64,000 nt of DNA from Brachypterus glaber. Its lineage: Eukaryota; Arthropoda; Insecta; Coleoptera; Kateretidae. Shown here in pieces: positions 53,671 to 63,951 of this stretch (position 1 is the stretch's first letter; each line of letters starts with the position of its first letter). The notes beneath the pieces are model-generated. The model did not search any database, was not told the origin of the DNA, and saw nothing but the letters and a program-made list of their open reading frames with translations. The stretch lies in the NCBI GenBank assembly GCA_958510825.1, contig OY294052.1:6345816-6409815 (forward strand), given 5' to 3'. A program made the position numbers and the translations under genes.

Positions 53671-54305
53671 ACCTGATTAATTGTTTGAAAAAGGATAATT
53701 TGTGGGTGTTTCAGATACTATGTTTCGGAATTTACAAGGCGACATGCATTTGTTGTATTCATTTAACATGTAAAAACCTTAAGAAAATTTTTTCTATTAG
53801 GACACATTCGTAAACAGTTGAACCCACAGTGCTTTGTGCCAGAAGCGTCTCGTGTTCGAAAACGAGTGTAATTTCATATACAAACTGAACCCAATTTTAA
53901 CAAGGACACCATGTTAATTCAAAGTTTTTTTTACTCGTAAGGTAGGTATACCTTGCCATGATACCTCGGGACCTTAGGCTCAGGTATCAGGTATTAAGGT
54001 GGTTCTAAAATGTTTTCGTACGACCTAGTGTACACGAAATAAAGAAAAATGCATCTTCACTATATATCCTCGTTAGGATATATTTCTATCGCAGGAGTAC
54101 ATACATAGTGCATATTTGAATGAAATGACAACTATGCACACTCATTTATCCAAACGAATACACATAGCTTTCATTTTGACAAAAGTCATTTGAAGTTTAT
54201 AAAATTTTTGAAATGTCAACACAGGTAATTCTTTAAAATATACATTTTTAAAGAGTCTAGACTGTAGATCAAACGAAAAATGTTGTTCGCAACTCGTTTG
54301 CGACA
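53671..54305. other. Unassigned
   Basis: The CGTACGACCTAG word near 54018 also occurs near 10379. No gene. Confidence 0.45.
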
Positions 54306-54383
54306 AGTCCTTAGTGCACGAGAATGAAGTTTTTTTGACGCGAAGCGAAGTCAAAAAAACTTCATTCTCGTGCACTAAGGACT
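54306..54383. repeat. Perfect 34-bp hairpin, 10-base loop
   Basis: The arm AGTCCTTAGTGCACGAGAAT continuing GAAGTTTTTTTGAC (54306-54339) is exactly complementary to 54350-54383 around the loop GCGAAGCGAA. Weaker pairing continues outward through GCGAC/GTCGC words. The minus frame spanning it is an artefact. Confidence 0.95.
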
Positions 54384-54814
54384 AGAGTCGCTTACTCGTT
54401 ACGAAAACTACTATTATTGTTTTGAGGGAGAATTTTAAATCTAAAGAAGAATCTTATAGAACTTAACTTTCCTGCCTAAGCAAGTTAGTTGTATCTGACT
54501 TTTTAAACTTTTTTGCATCGTTTTACCTTAGTATAACTCTTATGCTACGCAGGGGCGGATACAAGAAGTGGTCCTGGGGGAGTAAAATCCAAAAACTAAA
54601 ATTTTATATTCTTAAATTAAGAAATAACGTACAAATTCAATGTGCTATTTTAATTTAAAATTTCACCAAAAATACAAGAAACTCTAGCGCCGCAGGCAAT
54701 TTTTTTTACGAATTTCACTCTTAAGTTCTACAAAAACCTACGATTATTTTATCTTTCATCGGCTATTCCGCTCACTTCTGTATATAATAATAATCTTGGT
54801 GTGGTAATTACCCC
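54384..54814. other. Unassigned, with a hAT-like end
   Basis: GCAGGGGCGGATACAAGAAG near 54549 looks like a hAT terminus (CAGGGGCGGAT type). No partner was found. No gene. Confidence 0.4.
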
Positions 54815-55322
54815 TTGGACCAAGGAAGTGCGGATCTTTATTCAAAAACCCATACCCTTCATTCAAGGACATATAAGTTGGTTCAAAGAAATGCTAGCCT
54901 TGAAACAAGAGAATATGGCGTTGAAAATATAGAAAGCAACGTGTCCTTGATTTAAGAAATCCATTTGGTCTGTGGATTTTTATTTATTTCAAGAATAACC
55001 GTGTAAGTATATGTTTTGGGCAATGACGGCAATGCCCGCGCAAAAACGTGAATGCTCAGCTATGTTTAGCACTGTCGATAATGCCCAGGCATTTACCCAC
55101 ACAATTCGAGCACCGAAAAAGAAAGAATTCCTTAAACCAAGGACGCATGTTCAAGTCCATATTCTCTTGTTTAAAGGCTAGCACTTATTTGAACCAAAGT
55201 CAATATCCTTCAATGAAGAGAATTGGTTTTTTCAAAGAAGTTTTAGCCTTGAAACAAGAGAATATGTTATTGAACATATCGAAAGACACGTGTGCTTGGT
55301 TTAAGGAATCCTTTTTTTTTCT
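54815..55322. mobile_element. Two decayed CCTTGAA foldback MITE copies
   Basis: About 54815-54975 and 55118-55322 both carry TTCAAGGACAT or TTCAATGAAGAG loops and GCCTTGAAACAAGAGAATAT arms, as in 39406-39671. About 55015-55050 and 55330-55375 repeat ATGTTTTGGG-AATGACGG-AATGCCC, so the second copy appears to sit inside a small direct duplication. Confidence 0.6.
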
Positions 55323-55386
55323 GTGTGTATATGTTTTGGGTAATGACGGGAATGCCCAGGCATTTACCCACATAATTGATGAGAGG

Positions 55387-55520
55387 ATTTTTCAGTTAAT
55401 TAATAATTGAAATTTGGCGAAGGCGTAAGTGAAGCGGACACTCCCTATAAATTGGTTCGAAAGTCAATTAAAGCCGGTGGTTCCCTCTACTATTAGCCCA
55501 CACAAGTCCTGGACTTAGGG
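55387..55520 (+). mobile_element. tRNA-derived SINE, family 1, headless copy
   Basis: It has the body from TTCAGTTAATTAATAATTGA to CCTGGACTTAGGG, but no tRNA-like head and no tail, so it is truncated at both ends. Confidence 0.85.
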
Positions 55521-56626
55521 CTTAGAGCTTCTCCCCTTTAAATGGCAGCACAGATCGTTTATATTGCAAATGGCAGTTTTGTGCTCAGTTGCATTATTAT
55601 GCTTGTTTATTTTATAAATAATCGTTATAAAAGTTCGTGATTCTGTCTTGGGTAAGTTATGATGTTAGTTAAGTTGATCCATTATTCATAATTAAGCAAT
55701 TTGAAAACGTAAACATTCTACAAATTTCTAATCTAAAAAGCAGAAAGTTGCCTAATTTCGGATAGACCATTTTTGTGCATTTGATTCCCAATTTCGGATA
55801 TCCGCAAGGTAATTATTATTCAGGATAACCAACCATTAATTATTATTTTTATAATGATACAACAAACTAAGATAAACAATTTTGAAAAAACGAAAATTAC
55901 CTAAGATACTAAGATATTCGAAATTGGGAATCTAAAATTATAGTTCCTATAGTATTTCGTAGAAAATCGCTTAATTATTAAATTACGTCTTAAATGTGAA
56001 GGAATAACAAGAAACATAAGCAATGGGATCCAGATCTAGTCTTGAAAAATTTTTTTCGGATATGTCCGAAATTAGGAGCCCTTTTTCAAATGCACAAAAA
56101 TGCGCTGATTTTTTTTAACCGTGTTTTTTGGAAATAATAAACTGTAATAAAATTGCTTTTATAATAAATCATGGTTCGCTATAATAAGTTGTATCTGGTT
56201 ATAGAAAAAAAATAACAAAAAGTAATACCGAGTATTAAATATTGAATACATTGTAAATGGTATCCGAAATTAGGCGACTTTCCTCTATTATCTTTTTCTG
56301 TACCTAAATACAGAATGGATTGATATCAAAAACATATATTTACAATATATTTAAATCTGAGGAAGTAATAAATTGTACACCTCCGGCAATATCTAAACTA
56401 CGAGTTAAGACCATAACCTAACATACTTATTATAAAATCAGGCGGATTGTATTTTCACTTATAACCAATCATTTGATATGGCCGACTATGAAAAACTGAT
56501 AATTATCCAGCTCGATATAGTTAAAAACGATATTTACAGCAACATTTATTGTACTTTCATAAATAATTTTAAATCTGGCAACGAAAATTAATAGTACATT
56601 AAAGTACTAGTTTCATAACATACGTT
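55521..56626. other. Unassigned AT-rich sequence
   Basis: No gene. CCGAAATTAGG/CCTAATTTCGG words recur near 55750, 55790, 56068 and 56264 in both orientations, suggesting a decayed foldback of about 530 bp. Confidence 0.4.
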
Positions 56627-56760
56627 TTTAGCGCACTAGTACTTTAGAAAACTCGCCGCAAGCGGCTCGTTTTCTAAACTTGTACTGCGCTAAAAACGTG
56701 TTATGAAACGAGTGCTTTATACAATTTTTTCTATTTTGCTCTAAAATTAAAAAAAAACTT
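56627..56760 (+). repeat. TTTTTAGCGCAC palindrome, copy 2
   Basis: Arms ACGTTTTTAGCGCACTAGTA and TTTAGAAAAC pair with GTTTTCTAAAC and GTACTGCGCTAAAAACGT around the core GCCGCAAGCGGC. It shares the 3' flank ACGAGTGCTTTATACAATTT with copy 1. Confidence 0.85.
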
Positions 56761-57303
56761 ACATTTAAATTGATGACTGATTTAGGGATTTTTGTTTTGG
56801 ATTGGCATTACAGTTTACAACATGACGTATCATAAATTTTTTCGTTGCAAAATAAAATGTGCAATATAGGGTTAAGATGGTCGCGGCTTACGGAGATCTG
56901 ATAGTTTCGACAGAATTGTCTACTAATTAATGCCTATTGCGTTTGTTTCTCAGATTCCACAGCCTTATCTGATGTTGTGACATGACTCTCGAAACATCGA
57001 TAACTATAGATGTCGCTGTTTACTGATTGCTCTCATTGAATTAACCGTAGTGCAGGAATGGATTATACTATCCAACAAAGTGATTTTACAAAGTATATAA
57101 TATCTATATTATATTATATTTAGATCTAAATCAGATATGGGTGTAAACACCCGTTATTAAAATCGACCGAAAAATCAATATTTTTTGCCTTTTCGGCTTA
57201 AGTCCAAAATGATCAAAATTTGCGTTACGTAATACTTGAAAGTTCCCTAGGGTAATTTTTGAAGAATTTGAAAACCATATTGTAATATTCGTTAGGCACT
57301 ATA
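56761..57303. other. Unassigned, with a lone MITE end
   Basis: About 57217-57249 (ATTTGCGTTACGTAATACTT) is the right end of a GGGAACGTTC-family copy without its left half. No gene. Confidence 0.45.
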
Positions 57304-57458
57304 ACTGGAAATTCAATAAAACCTGCAGTGACTCATACCTCTGCTGCTTTCGTATAAGCATCGACGAAATTACGCGAGTCGCACCCGAACTGGTATGATC
57401 TTCGCCTTTTACCACACATTCGCAAGTTAGCCACTGCAGGTTTTATTGAATTTCCAGT
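57304..57458. mobile_element. ACTGGAAATTC MITE, 155 bp
   Basis: ACTGGAAATTCAATAAAACC and TGCAGTG at the left are inverted at the right, 28 bp in all. ATA flanks both sides. The interior includes CGACGAAATTACGCGAG, non-coding. Confidence 0.75.
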
Positions 57459-57536
57459 ATAAGTGCTGCAAAGATTGTAGTAACAAATTGTACATCATGT
57501 CAGCAAAATATACCTGATACATAATAAGTATATTTA
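57459..57536. other. Short unassigned spacer
   Basis: Nothing recognised. Confidence 0.5.
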
Positions 57537-57970
57537 GGGTTATTTGTGATAAACACTTGGAAATGAAGCAAATAAAAACTTTATTGAATTACATAATCAT
57601 GCCAACGTTTCACCTAATATTTAGGCTTCTTCAGGGCTAAAAAGACATAAAAATTATAAAACTTTTTGGACATTTTTTAAAAATTTCAGTAATTAATTGT
57701 TCTACAGTGAGTATTCTCCTGTTGAAAAATGTCCGGTGTATTTTTTTTGTTGATGTAATGTTTTTTTTTTTAATTTGTTCGTTTTAATGCATATTTAATA
57801 ATTTAGGTAATTAATCAGTTTATAATGTCCAAAAAGTCCAAAAAGTTTTATAATTTTTATGTCTTTTTAGCCCTGAAGAAGCCTAAATATTAGGTGAAAC
57901 GTTGGCATGATTATGTAATGCAATAAAGTTTTAATTTGCTTCATTTCCCAGTGTTTATCACAAATAACCC
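57537..57970. mobile_element. Foldback element with about 135-bp arms
   Basis: Ends GGGTTATTTGTGATAAACAC and the complement. Arms of about 135 bp differ at few positions, the loop is about 160 bp of T-rich sequence. Each arm carries GCCCTGAAGAAGCCTAAATA followed by TTAGGTGAAACGTTGGC, which looks like part of a hammerhead core. High arm identity suggests a recent or gene-converted copy. Confidence 0.85.
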
Positions 57971-58548
57971 TAATTAAAGCATCATGTAGGGAATATTATT
58001 ATTATAAGTATATTTATTATACATTGTATAATTTTAGCATAATCATTTGTATCGCGCTATTAGCTCGCTTAAAACAATATTTATCAACAATAAAAATTAA
58101 CATACCTAATTAATAAGTTACAGTTAGTACGTACCATTTATTAAACGCAAGAGCACAAACATAACGTTATATCTACATAATTTAATCTTTTTATTGTATT
58201 GTATATAGGTTAAACATTTAAATAATATACAATAAACTATGCAAATCATGTTTGTTCATTTCAGACATGGCCATCGCTTGAAAAAATTTATATTAAATAT
58301 TTAAGTAAATAATTTAATTCCATGTAAGTACAAATTGACATGCATGGGTAATTCTAAAAAACCGTATTAAGTTTACAATGTTTATGTATTTAATCAAGTA
58401 TCTTTAGACTTAATAAATTTAGTATTATTAGGTAAAGGTTACAGTTTTGGCGCCCAACATTACATTTTTTATAATTAACATTTTTTTTGTTATATTTAAC
58501 TTTTTTTATACATTATTATGTATTTAAATATGAATACATTCAACGATT
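57971..58548. other. Unassigned AT-rich sequence
   Basis: Nothing recognised. Confidence 0.5.
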
Positions 58549-59349
58549 CGCTCACCGCAGTAATGAGAAGAATCTAGGACATGCGCACTGGTTTGCTTAT
58601 TTTTGTTTTGACGGATGTCAAAAGTGGCTTCCGTTTGGGCAGTTGTAGTTTTATGAAATAGTTTAATTTGAGTGGGGTTACGGTGCGCATCAGATCCAAA
58701 AAAATTAACTATATTTTTGCACTGATTTCTGGTTTTATTACTAAAACTTACTGTCTTGAATATAATTAGGTGCGGAAAATCCAGTTTTTTTGTTAGAATA
58801 TATAGCAAAAGATTGTTAAAATACTTAAGAATTTCTGTTTGATTTTATTAATGGGTTACGTTAACAATGGTTTGGTTTGGTAGTTGGCTGGTTTGGACTT
58901 TTTTTTTTATGGGAGGCGTTGGTTTACGTTAACAATGGTTTGGTTTGGTAGTTTGCTGGTTTGGTGTTTTTTTTTTAATGGGAGGCGTTGGTTTACGTTA
59001 ATTATGGTTTGGTTTGGTAGTTTGCTGGTTTGGTGTTTTTTTTTTAATGGGAGGCATTTTTCAGATACAATATTTCAGCATTTAGATGACGATATATTTT
59101 AAGAATCAAATGTTTATTAATATTAATGAATATTCCGTATTTTTTTTACAAAAATACTATTAAAAGCGAGTATTTTTAGCCAATTAAAAAAAAACTGTTA
59201 GCTCGCAAAGAAAAAAGTAGATATTTTTGTAAAATTCTGCAAAAGAATGTTACATAACCTTAAAATAAAAATTTTTTTGGCATACGTCAAAACAAAAATA
59301 AGAAAATCAGTGCTCATGCGCTGGATTCTTCTCATTACTGCGGTGAGTC
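58549..59349. mobile_element. TIR element of about 800 bp with an internal tandem array
   Basis: CTCACCGCAGTAATGAGAAG at the left (about 58551) is inverted at the right (about 59308-59346), roughly 40 bp with a few mismatches including CATGCGCACTG/CAGTGCTCATG. No transposase. The SINE at 59350-59625 abuts or interrupts its right end. Confidence 0.6.
58856..59058 (+). repeat. Tandem repeat, 3 units of about 68 bp
   Basis: The unit starts TTACGTTAACAATGG and continues TTTGGTTTGGTAGTTTGCTG, a T run and GGGAGGCGTTGG. The 72-codon plus frame over it is just this repeat. Confidence 0.9.
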
Positions 59350-59625
59350 TGTTTGTTTGTTTGTTTGTTTATTTGTTTAACCTCGTACTATTCTACTTAA
59401 TGAAGCATCCCCTAAGTCCAGGACTTGTGTGGGCTAGTAGTAGAGGGAACCACCGGCTTATACTGACTTTCGAACCAGTTTCTAGGGATTGTCCGTTTCA
59501 CTTATCGCCTTCGCCAAATTTCAATTATTAATTAACTGAAAAAGGCAAATCGGCGCCAGTGAGAATCGAACTCACGATAGTAGACTTGCTATACATACGC
59601 GCTAGCCACTACGCTATGCCTCCCA
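59350..59625 (-). mobile_element. tRNA-derived SINE, family 1, copy with head
   Basis: On the minus strand: GGGAGGCATAGCGTAGTGGC, the B box GAGTTCGATTCTC, the shared body, and a tail of AAACAAAC repeats. It is nearly identical to 18814-19070. The plus frame through it is meaningless. Confidence 0.9.
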
Positions 59626-60005
59626 TTCATACTATACCTGCTATTCTCAATTATTGAGTCTGATAACTGCATTTTCATATTAGTTACCTGCAACAAAAAA
59701 AAAACAAAATAATTAGAAATTTAATTGTTTCTATATAATATTTAAATTAATATTATAATTTACTGCTGTAAAGCAGCAACCATATAAATCTTTCCTTTAA
59801 TTATTTGTTTAATTTCTTATTTATTAACTCATTTTACCAATATGGCACTAAAGAACAATACTTCCTGGAATTTGTAATTCTTCCTGGAATTTGTAATTAT
59901 AAACAATGAAGTTTTCAGCAAGCCTGTAAAGTTGCATAAACAATTTCTAGTAGGTATATAAATAATACGCAGAATTCTGCTCCCATTAATTGTATATTAT
60001 TTACC
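59626..60005. other. Unassigned AT-rich sequence
   Basis: TTCCTGGAATTTGTAATT is directly duplicated at about 59862-59898. No gene. Confidence 0.5.
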
Positions 60006-60112
60006 AAGTGAGACAAGTTTAACATTTTTGACCTGCGTCAAATTGCGGGATGAGCGCGCTAGCGCGAAGCCCGCAAGACGCGGTCTAAAATGTTAAATCT
60101 TCACTCACGTGG
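60006..60112. repeat. Palindrome with GAGCGCGCTAGCGCG core
   Basis: GTGAG, TTTAACATTTT, GACCTGCGTC and TTGCGGG on the left pair with CCCGCAAGACGC, TCTAAAATGTTAAA and CTCAC on the right. The core is CpG-rich. It lies about 230 bp before the small frame at 60346. Confidence 0.75.
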
Positions 60113-60345
60113 AAAATATAGCATTTTTTTCACTACCAGTACAATTAATTAGCTATTTATTTATTTATTTATTTTACTAAAATTTAATGAAAAAGCTTAT
60201 AAATTTAAAATATCACGCTAGCCGTTCGCGGCCATTAAAAAAACAAATGAATAACTTGACATTTCTGGCAGATATTTTCTGGTGATCTGCTAAAATTATT
60301 AAGTTAGAAAGTGTTTCCGTGTTAAGTGTAATAAAATATATAAAA
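60113..60345. other. Unassigned leader sequence
   Basis: AT-rich. TATTTATTTATTTATTT run near 60155. No promoter can be named with confidence. Confidence 0.4.
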
Positions 60346-60474
60346 ATGGAAAGTAAAATGCAAAGTGATGATTCTGGTACTCCCCCAGAAATAAGAAGAC
60401 AGGCGAAAACTGTGAGGGAGAATCTATTGCCTCAAAAATCAATATATGGGGGTTGTACCTCTAGTAATATATGA
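60346..60474 (+). pseudogene. Small frame resembling the N-terminus of a transposon tyrosine-recombinase-like protein
   Basis: ATG at 60346 starts a 42-codon frame that reads SDDSGTPPEIRRQAKTVREN then LLPQKS before drifting and stopping. An acidic start, then a PPEI-x-KA-x-x-V-x-x-LLP-x-KS segment is, from memory, how a group of recombinase-like proteins multiplied in insect genomes begins; these continue with a SAM-like DNA-binding domain. Nothing recognisable follows here, so it would be a truncated copy or a first exon. The alternative is chance similarity. A CpG-rich palindrome lies just upstream. Confidence 0.4.
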
Positions 60475-60798
60475 TCCTTTAGGTAATATATGGGTTGTAT
60501 AATCTATGGTTGAATATGATGGACCAATGATTTTCACTTTTCGAAGTGTTTTTCGTAAAACATGTTTTATAGGTACTAATTTAGTTAATATTTTTTAATT
60601 TATCATGCAATAAATAAATTTGGTGCCTAAAGACACTTGTAAGTAGCAATGTGATTTAATAATTAAGTGAAACGTCAGATGCCAAAACAGCTGAATAAAA
60701 ATTCATTATTAACCATGGTGCAATTTCATTATTTTTAATAAAGAAGCGCTTTTAGGGTGGTGGTGAAAAAAATCCATTAAACATTACTATGTACCTAT
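60475..60798. other. Unassigned
   Basis: No gene or terminal repeat recognised. Confidence 0.5.
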
Positions 60799-61070
60799 GG
60801 GAGATTTAGCTCAGTGGTCAATGGCATCGATATAGCCTGACACTGATCTAATGATCGTGAGTTCAAACCTCACTGGCGCCGATTGCCTTTTTCAGTTAAT
60901 TAATAATTGAAATTTGGCGAAGGCGCACTCCCTAGATATATTAGGTTCGAAAGTCAATTAAAGCCGGTGGTTCCCTCTACTACTAGCCCACACAAGTCCT
61001 GGACTTAGGGGATGCTTAATTAAGTAGAATAGTACGAGGTTAAAAACAAACATAAACATAAACATAAACC
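60799..61070 (+). mobile_element. tRNA-derived SINE, family 1 body with a different tRNA-like head
   Basis: The head reads GGGAGATTTAGCTCAGTGGT with A-box TTAGCTCAGTGG and a weaker B box GAGTTCAAACCTC, unlike the heads at 18814 and 59625. From GGCGCCGATTGCC onward it is the same body, with a short deletion at GGCGAAGGCG. The tail is (AAACAT)n. Confidence 0.85.
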
Positions 61071-61232
61071 TACTAAGTAAATATTCTATTTTTAAGAGGT
61101 ATAGTATGTTTATTTGAATAAAAAAAGTTATTGGTTTGATCCGCTACACTGTTAAAAATTATTTGGTAGAAGAAGATCTAGGCTATTCATAACCATCAAC
61201 AGCAAAATATCAGCAGATAATAATAATGATAA
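61071..61232. other. Short unassigned spacer
   Basis: Nothing recognised. Confidence 0.5.
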
Positions 61233-61234
61233 TA

Positions 61235-61445
61235 TGGTCTGTTACATCATGCAAGATAGTAAATTAAAAATCGCACAGTAAATATTTTTACAACAGGTTT
61301 GAATAGTATATGTTTGAGTGTAGAATATAGTTATGTTTTATAAAATAAACTACGCAGTATATTCGCACATCCAATATTCGAACCTTTTTTGAAAATATTT
61401 ACTGTGCGATTTTTAATTTACTCTCTTGCTTGATGAAACAGACCA
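61235..61445. mobile_element. TGGTCTGTT MITE, 211 bp, TA TSD
   Basis: TGGTCTGTTACATCATGCAA at the left is inverted at the right as TTGATGAAACAGACCA, and the inversion extends through AAAATCGCACAGTAAATATT, about 55 bp in all. TA lies outside both. Non-coding. Confidence 0.8.
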
Positions 61446-61654
61446 TAGTAACAATTTGAAAATTTATAAAAAAATTGTAGTTTAAGGAGACTACCAATAA
61501 TGAGTGGCTTGTAGGAGGATAAGCACCACCTTTTGGTGGATTGGACTGCACTTTAAACTGATTAGTATGCACTTAATTTGAGTTTCAAAGGATGATAGGA
61601 ACATGATTGAAATGTGTCTAAAGTTCAATGAGACTGACGATTTTTTTATCCGAA
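61446..61654. other. Short unassigned spacer
   Basis: Nothing recognised. Confidence 0.5.
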
Positions 61655-61903
61655 ACAGGTTGAAGATAAGTTACAATGTTAAAACCACCGATGGTTTTAG
61701 ATGGAGCATCATGCGAGCTTCCAAGTGACATGAAGCAATCTGCGGGGAAACGCTTATTTTAAACACTATAATGTTTGCCTTACATCCCATTCATGTCGGA
61801 ACTAAGCGGTTCCCCTCAGATTGCTTGTGTTCCTTGAAAGCTCACATCATGATCCATCTAAAACCATCAGTGGTTTTAACATTATAGCTTATCTTTAACA
61901 GGC
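61655..61903. mobile_element. Foldback element with about 85-bp arms
   Basis: GTTAAAACCACCGATGGTTT, TAGATGGA and GCAATCTG are matched by their complements in reverse order on the right (AGATTGC, TCCATCTAAAACCATC, GTGGTTTTAAC). The loop is about 65 bp. Imperfect arms. Confidence 0.75.
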
Positions 61904-63051
61904 CAATCTCAGTAGTTTCCTTTGTTTGTAGAACCCGAATCCGTCAACAGAACGAAATACAATATAAAAATCAATTTTTTCGTTAACCATGGGACTTTGG
62001 TGCGTTTTTGGTGACCCCCTGTATAGTATAGTGCCCGAAGTATTATTCAACGACATCAAAATACGCCACTGACGGCAGGTAATCATCATTATCGTAGCAA
62101 TAAGAATCGAGATCCAGCACGTCATGAAATCTGATATTGTGGCGTGATCGGACGAGGCATTGCAAAACTGCACTTCAAAACTACTAATAAGGTAGGTGAA
62201 CCAATTATTGTCATGCTCCTAGCACTGCCACCCCTCTTAAACTCGTTAGTTCATCCTCGGTGTCATAGATAGATGTCAGTATGTTTGTTATATCGAAAAG
62301 ATGCCTGTAAATATGATGTATCTGTATCCAGTTGGTAATGGCGTACACAACAACGCAGTTCGTGTTTCATGCTCTTCCACTATAAAAACTTTTAAAATTA
62401 TGCTGACTGTCGCAAGCTGGGTAGCATCGATTATTGCAGGGCAAAAACGTAATAAGGTGGGCACAAACATGCAGTTTCTTGGCCCATATTGTGTTTCACT
62501 CAATAAAGAAGCGAAAGGGTATTTTTTGCGATTGTTGTCTAAGTAGCTGTGTTCCTAATATTGCAATGCAAAGTAGTTGACAAAAAAATGAATAAAACAA
62601 AAAAAAAAATAAGAAAAGAAAGTAACGAAGAAATCAGAGTTCTGAATCTTGATACTGATTTTTATGCGAAGAGAATCGCCAGGCCGATATGAGATTGTGC
62701 GTTATTTTTAATCGATACGTACATGAATATATGGGACATGAGTTCCTAATATTTTCAGTATGAAATCTTTTTTAAAAAGCAACGATACTTTTTTGAAGCT
62801 ATTGCAATATGTTTACTTTTAATATTAGAATAAAGATATATAAATCAATGCAATAAAAAATAAATTATCGTGGTAATATTTGGCTCACGTTATTTTCGAA
62901 AAAAAAAAACAAGTTAAAGGACCGTCCAAAAAAAGTCACTTAAAAATTGTCTGAGACGAAATTGAAAGCATTCATTGTTAATGAGAGACTACAAGCCCTA
63001 GAGTCCCTGGAGTCCAGGTCCTGGAGCCTCTCATCAACAACACGTTGAGCA
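61904..63051. other. Unassigned; a lone CCCCCTGTATAG end near 62014
   Basis: No gene supported. The overlapping frames on both strands at 62288-62546 mirror each other and have no known motif. Confidence 0.45.
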
Positions 63052-63238
63052 AGAAAAATATGCTCTCTTTGATTTTCTGCTAACTCACTTCTTCTTACTT
63101 CTTTTCTTTCCCTTACTCCTTCTCTTCTGGTAGTATAGTACCAGAAAAATATGTTTGCTCTCTTTGATTTTCTGCTAACTCACTTCTTCTTACTTCTTTT
63201 CTTTCCCTTACTCCTTCTCTTCTGGTAGTATAGTACCT
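63052..63238 (+). repeat. Tandem duplication, 2 units of about 95 bp
   Basis: AATATGCTCTCTTTGATTTT through CTTCTGGTAGTATAGTACC occurs twice in succession. The second unit has a TT insertion after AATATG. Near identity suggests a recent duplication. Confidence 0.95.
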
Positions 63239-63284
63239 TTTGTATTGTAGTGTGCCAGTTGAGACTTGGGAATAAAAAAAAGGT

Positions 63285-63420
63285 CAAAAACTTTTTTGAG
63301 GACCATTGTATTCCTATGTATTTTGAGGTGCTGAACCCGAATTTGAAGTCAAAACAGCACCTGATCCGATTAGTTTCGGAAACAACGTTATTTTCATACT
63401 CAAAAGGGTATATACCCTTT
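63285..63420 (+). repeat. Dispersed repeat shared with 9830-9985
   Basis: It carries TGTATTCCTATGTATTTTGA, CCGAATTTGAAGTCAAAA and GATTAGTTT-CGGAAACAACG as in the inverted copy in the osp intron. Confidence 0.55.
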
Positions 63421-63951
63421 ATTTTTTTTGTGTGGTGTAATTAAATTATCCTTGAAGCTTTAAATAACAAAAAAAAACTCGAATTCCCATAATCCTTTGT
63501 TTTATAGAATAATGAAAAATTAATAAAAACTTTTCATACATGTACATATATTCGAGGCAACTACTTTAATTAGTTCTTCTACGGTACGGCCCCTTCATAA
63601 TAATTTAATAACTGCACGTATGTACGGGCAAATTTCTCCTCCCTTTTCCTGTTAAATCCTGCAATGTTTTGACGAAGATCCTGCAGGCCACCGCAACCGC
63701 CTCATCTTCATCACGATTCTAAATATCAAGGAGGCAAACTGCGTGCACGTACAAAACGTGAACGTGATGCCTGCCCACTTCTCTGGTCGACGCTAAAAAG
63801 TTAAAAATTATTTTAACATTAACCCGGCGCGTGTGTGGTGGGGTTAAAACCACCCATGACATATTTCAAACTTGCTTCGCAGTATTTTATAATGTAAAAA
63901 CAAATTTTTACATTATCCTCTTCACTAGCTGTAGGTTAACATAGGGAACGT
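63421..63951. other. Unassigned, less AT-rich than surroundings
   Basis: About 63580-63780 is comparatively GC-rich (ACGGTACGGCCCC, CTGCAGGCCACCGCAACCG, GCACGTACAAAACGTGAACG). It has no long frame. It could be a fragment of an unrecognised element. Confidence 0.35.

Noticed and set aside
55048..55410. 120-codon plus frame
   Set aside because: It reads through a foldback MITE and into a SINE. No conserved protein is encoded.
57873..57905. Third functional hammerhead ribozyme
   Set aside because: Core-like CTGAAGA and GAAAC are present, but there is no complementary stem I and no good stem III. Kept only as a low-priority observation.
60799..60875. tRNA gene
   Set aside because: A-box-like and B-box-like words are present, but the sequence runs into a SINE body without acceptor pairing.
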